Part shown: in pieces, positions 58,517 through 61,833 of the stretch
How positions within the stretch are numbered: position 1 is the stretch's first letter
Layout of the letters: every line of letters begins with the position of its first letter
Assembly (NCBI GenBank): GCA_903863885.1
Contig: CAIPEB010000389.1
Coordinates: 1 to 61,833 of the forward strand
Length of the DNA stretch: 61,833 bases
Direction of reading: 5' to 3'
Source: an uncultured Planctomycetaceae bacterium
GTDB lineage: Bacteria > Planctomycetota > Planctomycetia > Pirellulales > Pirellulaceae
Made by a program: the position numbers and the translations under genes
The notes under the pieces: generated by a model
Told to the model about the DNA's origin: nothing
Seen by the model: only the letters and a program-made list of their open reading frames with translations
The model's database searches: none

Positions 58517-58548
58517 CAGGGCCTGCCGGTGAGAACTGGCAGGCCCTG
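58517..58548 (+). terminator. Terminator-like hairpin
   Basis: CAGGGCCTGCC (58517-58527) pairs exactly with GGCAGGCCCTG (58538-58548) around a 10-base loop. The flanks CCAAA and GTTTGG can extend the pairing imperfectly. It lies 35 bases after a GCCGCCTCCA fragment of the tmRNA 3' end, so it may be the original tmRNA terminator displaced by the island. Confidence 0.5.
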
Positions 58549-58670
58549 CTCGTTTGGTGCACGTATAGCGGGATTTGCGGCGGCCGGTGTCGCCGCCCAG
58601 CCCCAAACCGCGTAACGCGGTAATGGCCAGTAAGGCCCGAAAATTCTCGATCTGGTTCAAGAGTCTCGAA

Positions 58671-58703
58671 ATCGCGTGACGAGAACCCAACGCGTCACGC
58701 GAT
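58671..58703. repeat. Perfect 11-base inverted repeat
   Basis: ATCGCGTGACG (58671-58681) and CGTCACGCGAT (58693-58703) form a perfect inverted repeat with an 11-base gap. The near-palindrome CCGCGTAACGCGG lies just upstream at about 58607-58619, also CG-rich. It could be a regulator site or RNA hairpin ahead of the LRR gene. Confidence 0.5.
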
Positions 58704-58986
58704 GCAAGTAGTCGTAGATCTGCCGGTTGCGGAAACCGAGATTTTCCGAGTTTGGCGCGATCTGCCAGTAGGCGATCAGCCTAAAACTTGCTCACCACGT
58801 AACTCCGCAAAAGGGCACATTGATGAATCATCCCTCGTGTCGGCAGTGGGGCAGAGAAGCTGGCTGGTGCATGGGCAACGAGACAGACTGAATTGAGCGG
58901 TCGCGAGCGCCTATCGAGTCCGTTGTCTCACAACTAGAATCGGCCCTACGGATGCGTCGCGTTGTTAGGCAGAGTCGAGGTGGGTG

Positions 58987-60201
58987 ATGCGCAGGGTTCT
59001 TCTCTGGGTTTGCCTGGTTCTTCAAGGAGTCTTTGCCGCTGTGGTCTGCGCCGAGAAGCGGCCAGCGGTGACGGTTCCAGCGGAACCCGATCCGAAGGTG
59101 GTGGAAGCGATTCGGCAGGCGGGGGGCCAGATCAATCGCATCGACAATGGCCACATCGTCTTTATGGGGTTTTACAGCGAGCAGGCAAGGACCAATTGCC
59201 GCTTTGAGTTCCTGAAGAAGCTGGATCGCCTGCAGGAGTTGGCTGTCAATTACACCGCGTCGGCAGAATGGATGGAATCGATCGCTCAGTTACCAGAATT
59301 GTGGAAGCTGACGACCTACCGTTGCGAGATTACGGATCCGGCGCTCGGGCATCTCCAGACAGTCAAATCACTGCGCCATCTGGAACTGGAAGTGAGTCCC
59401 GTGACCGATGAAGGGCTCAAGGCGCTGGTCGGCCTCCCGCGTCTGAACACGCTTCTCCTGCGCCATCTGCCGGTCACCGATGAAGGGCTCAAGACGATCG
59501 CTCAGCTGCCTGGATTGAAGAAGCTCTCGCTGGTCGCATTGAAGATCACGCCCGCCGGCATTCTCGCTCTGCGCGATTCGCCCGTCGAAGAGCTCGTCTG
59601 GTGGGATGACGACCGGCCGCATCTGACGTATCTGCCGTACGTCAAGAAGCTGAAGAACCTGAAGCGACTCGATCTGTCATCCAAACTTGTCACTGACGAG
59701 GTTGCCGAACAACTGTGTGAAATCACGACATTAGAAACGCTCGACCTGTACGATCATCGCCTGAGTGACGAGGGGCTCAGGAGACTGTCCGAACTAACCA
59801 ACCTCCGCGAACTTAACCTGTCGCTCGGCTTAGAAGAGCATCGGCAGAATTACCCGCATCCAATCAGCGATCGCGGCCTCGAGCATCTCACGCGGTTCAA
59901 GGAGCTTCGAGTGCTGTCGTTGTCGAGCACGGCGATGACGGACACAGGTCTGCGGCAGGTCGCAAAGCTGACGCAACTGCGGCAACTCGACATCGGCGGC
60001 ACGAAAGTCTCCGCGTCCGGCCTGGCTGCCTTGGGAACACTTCAGCACCTCGAAAAGCTTGACATCACGGCGACCGCCGCCCAGGCGGAGCCCCAGATCG
60101 ATCTCCGTTCGCTGAAAAACTTGAAGACTGTCTATGCGTACGAATCGGACGAACGCACAATTCTCGTGCCCGAAGGCTGTTCCGTTATCACATTCGATTG
60201 A
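58987..60201 (+). CDS. Secreted leucine-rich-repeat protein
   Basis: ATG 58987 follows CGAGGTGG; an adjacent GTG at 58984 would add one residue. A signal peptide (VLLWVCLVLQGVFAAVVCAE) precedes about ten ribonuclease-inhibitor-type LRRs: LRHLELEVSPVTDEGLKAL, LNTLLLRHLPVTDEGLKTI, TLETLDLYDHRLSDEGLRRL and LRVLSLSSTAMTDTGLRQV. One repeat (ALRDSPVEELVWWDDDRP) is irregular. LRR proteins bind other proteins; planctomycetes carry many. There is no transmembrane anchor, so it is probably periplasmic or released. Confidence 0.92.
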   Translation: MRRVLLWVCLVLQGVFAAVVCAEKRPAVTVPAEPDPKVVEAIRQAGGQINRIDNGHIVFMGFYSEQARTNCRFEFLKKLDRLQELAVNYTASAEWMESIAQLPELWKLTTYRCEITDPALGHLQTVKSLRHLELEVSPVTDEGLKALVGLPRLNTLLLRHLPVTDEGLKTIAQLPGLKKLSLVALKITPAGILALRDSPVEELVWWDDDRPHLTYLPYVKKLKNLKRLDLSSKLVTDEVAEQLCEITTLETLDLYDHRLSDEGLRRLSELTNLRELNLSLGLEEHRQNYPHPISDRGLEHLTRFKELRVLSLSSTAMTDTGLRQVAKLTQLRQLDIGGTKVSASGLAALGTLQHLEKLDITATAAQAEPQIDLRSLKNLKTVYAYESDERTILVPEGCSVITFD

Positions 60202-60812
60202 GGATGCCGGTACGATGTCATTCGCCTTCCTGCGAGAGAAGTGCTTGAGATCCCATTCGAGGTAGTCCATCGAATTGACTCGTACATGCAGTAGTGTTCG
60301 GATACGCGCGATTCGGCAAGTCCTTGGGGATATCATAAAGGCGTTGGAGCCACGAGAGGTCGTTCTATCGCTCGGCCCATCTAAACAATACAGTCCGGAT
60401 CAACCGCTCTACCGCCATTGGGTGTCGTACTGTCGCGATGGCATGCAACAGAAGCTCAACGAAGTCACTCACATTGGTGATATGTCAAATGGAGGCGGAG
60501 CAGACACTGCACCGCCGGTCACGTGATTAAGGTGACGGCGGGGTCGACTGCAGCTGAAGAAGCACAGCGATTTCTGCCGAGTATTTTTTTGCTCCGGCAA
60601 TCGGCACGCACACTAGGCAGGATGGCGGATGTGCTGAAAATCCACGGGTTGCACTGGTCGTATCGCACACGACGCCCCTTTTCGGACGGTGCGAGATTGA
60701 TCTCGCCCCGTGTCCCGGGGACAAATCGTCTGGCTCAAGTGGATAAAAAGGTGTACACGTAGTGCGATGTGTGTGCGTTTTTATCCACAGTGGTCAACGG
60801 AGGCCCGCGTCC
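60202..60812. other. Intergenic region before the AbiE-like pair
   Basis: About 610 bases. Short frames cross it but none has a ribosome site or domain. The last 75 bases contain the inverted-repeat operator (60739-60788) and the ribosome site of the AbiEi-like gene. The rest may be island debris. Confidence 0.4.
60739..60788 (+). promoter_or_regulatory. Inverted-repeat operator of the AbiE-like pair
   Basis: GTGGATAAAAA (60739-60749) and TTTTTATCCAC (60778-60788) are perfect inverted arms, with TGTACAC and GTGTGT between them. It ends 24 bases before the AbiEi-like ATG. AbiEi antitoxins are known to repress their own promoter by binding inverted repeats, so this is the expected position. 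Confidence 0.7.
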
Positions 60813-61415
60813 ATGGCTTCCCCGACGGATGCAGCCCGACAGATTTTCCATCAGCACGGCGGGACGCTGCGAACGCGCGAGGCACTCGCTGCCGGGATTC
60901 ATCCGCGTACCCTCTAAGCCATGCGGAATGCCGGGGAACTGGAACGGCTCGGATGGGGCGTTTATCGGCTCGCCGAGCTGCCACCTCTGAGTGATCCTGA
61001 TTTGGCCACTGTGGCCAAGCGAGTCCCGCAGGGTGTCATCTGCCTGATTTCGGCACTGGCCTACCATGAGCTGACGACGCAGATTCCTCATGAGGTGCAC
61101 CTGGCACTGCCACGCACGGCTCGCTCACCGGTGCTCGCACATCCGCCACTGCGTGTCTTTCGCTTTTCCCCCGCAGCATTTAATGCGGGCATTGAAATAC
61201 GCGCGATCGACAGCGTATCGGTCCGGATCTACGGCCCGGAGAAAACGCTGGCCGACTGCTTCAAGTTCCGCAATAAAATCGGGCTCGACGTTGCCTTAGA
61301 ATCGCTACGCACGTATCGCAGCCAGCGGAGCGCAAGGCTCCAGGAAGTGCCTCACTACGCACGTATCTGTCGCGTGGAAAAGGTGGTGCGTCCTGTTCTG
61401 GAAGCTCTGGCATGA
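60813..61415 (+). pseudogene. abiEi: AbiEi-type antitoxin gene with an in-frame nonsense codon
   Basis: ATG 60813 (GGAGG upstream) opens the typical AbiEi winged-helix start: HQHGGTLRTREALAAGIHPR, then a TAA at 60915-60917 where homologues usually have Tyr. The frame continues without shift as MRNAGELERLGWGVYRLAEL, VAKRVPQGVICLISALAYHE, and EKTLADCFKFRNKIGLDVAL, all typical of the family. Translation could restart at ATG 60921, giving 164 residues that lack the first helices of the DNA-binding domain. AbiEi is the transcription-repressing antitoxin of a type IV system. The ATGA overlap with the next gene is retained. Confidence 0.87.
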
Positions 61416-61795
61416 ACAATTCCCGAGCAGCCTCCGTGCACCAGCGTCTGTTAAACATCGCACATCGCGAAAGTCGGCGTTTCAAAGATCTGCTGCAACA
61501 TTACGCTCTCGAACGCTGGCTATTCCGTCTCTCACGATCTTCGCACAACGAGCAATTGATCCTGAAGGGTGCACTCTTTCTAACGGTGTGGCAATCGCCA
61601 ATTAGGCGTCCTACTCGCGATATTGACCTTCGGGTAACCATCAGGAAAGGCGTTCCGTGCGGACGCAAGCAGGTGACCGCGCAGCGGAAGAGTTCCTTCT
61701 CCCTTCTCCCCGAAGCTCGCTTTCGGGGAGAAGCGACGAGGTTGAGGGGGGGCCCCATCGAGAACTCGTTTGCCGCGGGTGCACACCCCAAGTGA
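61412..61795 (+). pseudogene. abiEii: Truncated AbiEii-type nucleotidyltransferase toxin
   Basis: The start overlaps the antitoxin stop (ATGA). Residues 1-74 match AbiEii openings: HRESRRFKDLLQHYALERWL, EQLILKGALFLTVWQS and RPTRDIDLR, the last holding the metal-binding Asp-x-Asp of the nucleotidyltransferase fold. From about nucleotide 61640 family likeness stops and the frame runs through a palindromic repeat to a stop at 61793. Normal AbiEii proteins are about 270-300 residues, so this copy has lost most of its substrate-binding part. It is probably inactive, unless the remainder lies beyond the window. Confidence 0.85.
61703..61733. repeat. Palindromic intergenic repeat within the AbiEii remnant
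   Basis: CTTCTCCCCGAA (61703-61714) and TTCGGGGAGAAG (61722-61733) form a perfect 12-base inverted repeat, flanked by TTCTCC and GAGGTTGAGGGGG. It resembles the small palindromic repeats (CTTCTCCCC..GGGGAGAAG) found in many bacterial genomes. It sits where AbiEii homology has ended, which suggests an insertion disrupted the gene. Confidence 0.65.
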
Positions 61796-61833
61796 GTCCC
61801 GTGCTGGGCGTCCGGTGAAGACAACAGGTAGCG

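Larger units (their letters stand above)
58342..58986. other. Intergenic region between the AAA ATPase and the LRR gene
   Basis: About 645 bases without a supported gene. It contains the AAA operator (58370-58403), a fragment GCCGCCTCCA (58473-58482) identical to the last ten bases of the tmRNA gene and followed by TTT in both, a hairpin (58517-58548), and a second perfect inverted repeat (58671-58703). Confidence 0.45.

Noticed and set aside
60523-60762. Plus-strand frame of 79 codons before the AbiE-like pair
   Set aside because: It runs into the operator and has no ribosome site or domain likeness.

Overview
The window is about 62 kb of GC-rich bacterial DNA. It looks like a planctomycete of the Pirellulales/Planctomycetales type. 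Supporting signs are an exosortase U-like membrane protein, several Tat-exported Gfo/Idh/MocA proteins, many secreted carbohydrate-active and formylglycine-generating-enzyme-like (FGE) proteins, a FolK fused to a nucleoside-kinase-like domain, and mostly short operons scattered on both strands. No rRNA, CRISPR array or complete transposon was seen. Assignments rest on reading motifs by eye; no database search was possible.

Layout. 1-2.3 kb (minus): a probable Lgt fragment, then panC and the folK fusion. 2.9-8.6 kb (plus): a FlgI-like HEAT lipoprotein and smc. 9.4-15.8 kb (plus): an HTH-receiver protein, then moaC, a polyprenyl diphosphate synthase, a biotin ligase and a large secreted protein. 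16-17.5 kb (minus): Nudix and NHL genes. 17.9-24.1 kb (plus): a response regulator with an anti-sigma-type ATPase domain, a hybrid histidine kinase with Hpt domain, and a UvrD/PcrA-type helicase. 24-27 kb (minus): two Tat oxidoreductases. 27.5-32.2 kb: exosortase U-like gene and two TPR membrane proteins. A tRNA-Arg with its terminator lies at 32.4 kb on the minus strand.

32.7-48 kb is a secreted carbohydrate and surface locus. It holds a GH116-like glucosidase, an FHA protein, a GH29 fucosidase, and then a seven-gene plus-strand run. That run alternates TolB/PD40 propeller proteins with FGE-like lipoproteins and ends in an SGNH hydrolase and a large Tat-exported TIM-barrel protein. 48-56 kb holds a di-haem cytochrome c peroxidase, a SorC-like regulator, a heterodimeric ABC exporter and a sugar isomerase-like gene.

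56.4-61.8 kb looks like a decaying genomic island that begins at the 3' end of the tmRNA gene. It contains the C-terminus of a tyrosine integrase, an AAA-type ATPase with an inverted-repeat operator, an LRR protein and a broken AbiE toxin-antitoxin pair. The pair shows a nonsense codon in AbiEi and a truncation of AbiEii next to a palindromic repeat.

The most unusual signals are these: a three-copy dispersed intergenic element built from two heptanucleotide arrays; the PD40/FGE operon, in which only one FGE paralogue keeps both copper-ligand cysteines; the complementary degeneracy of the two ABC subunits; and the tmRNA-anchored island.
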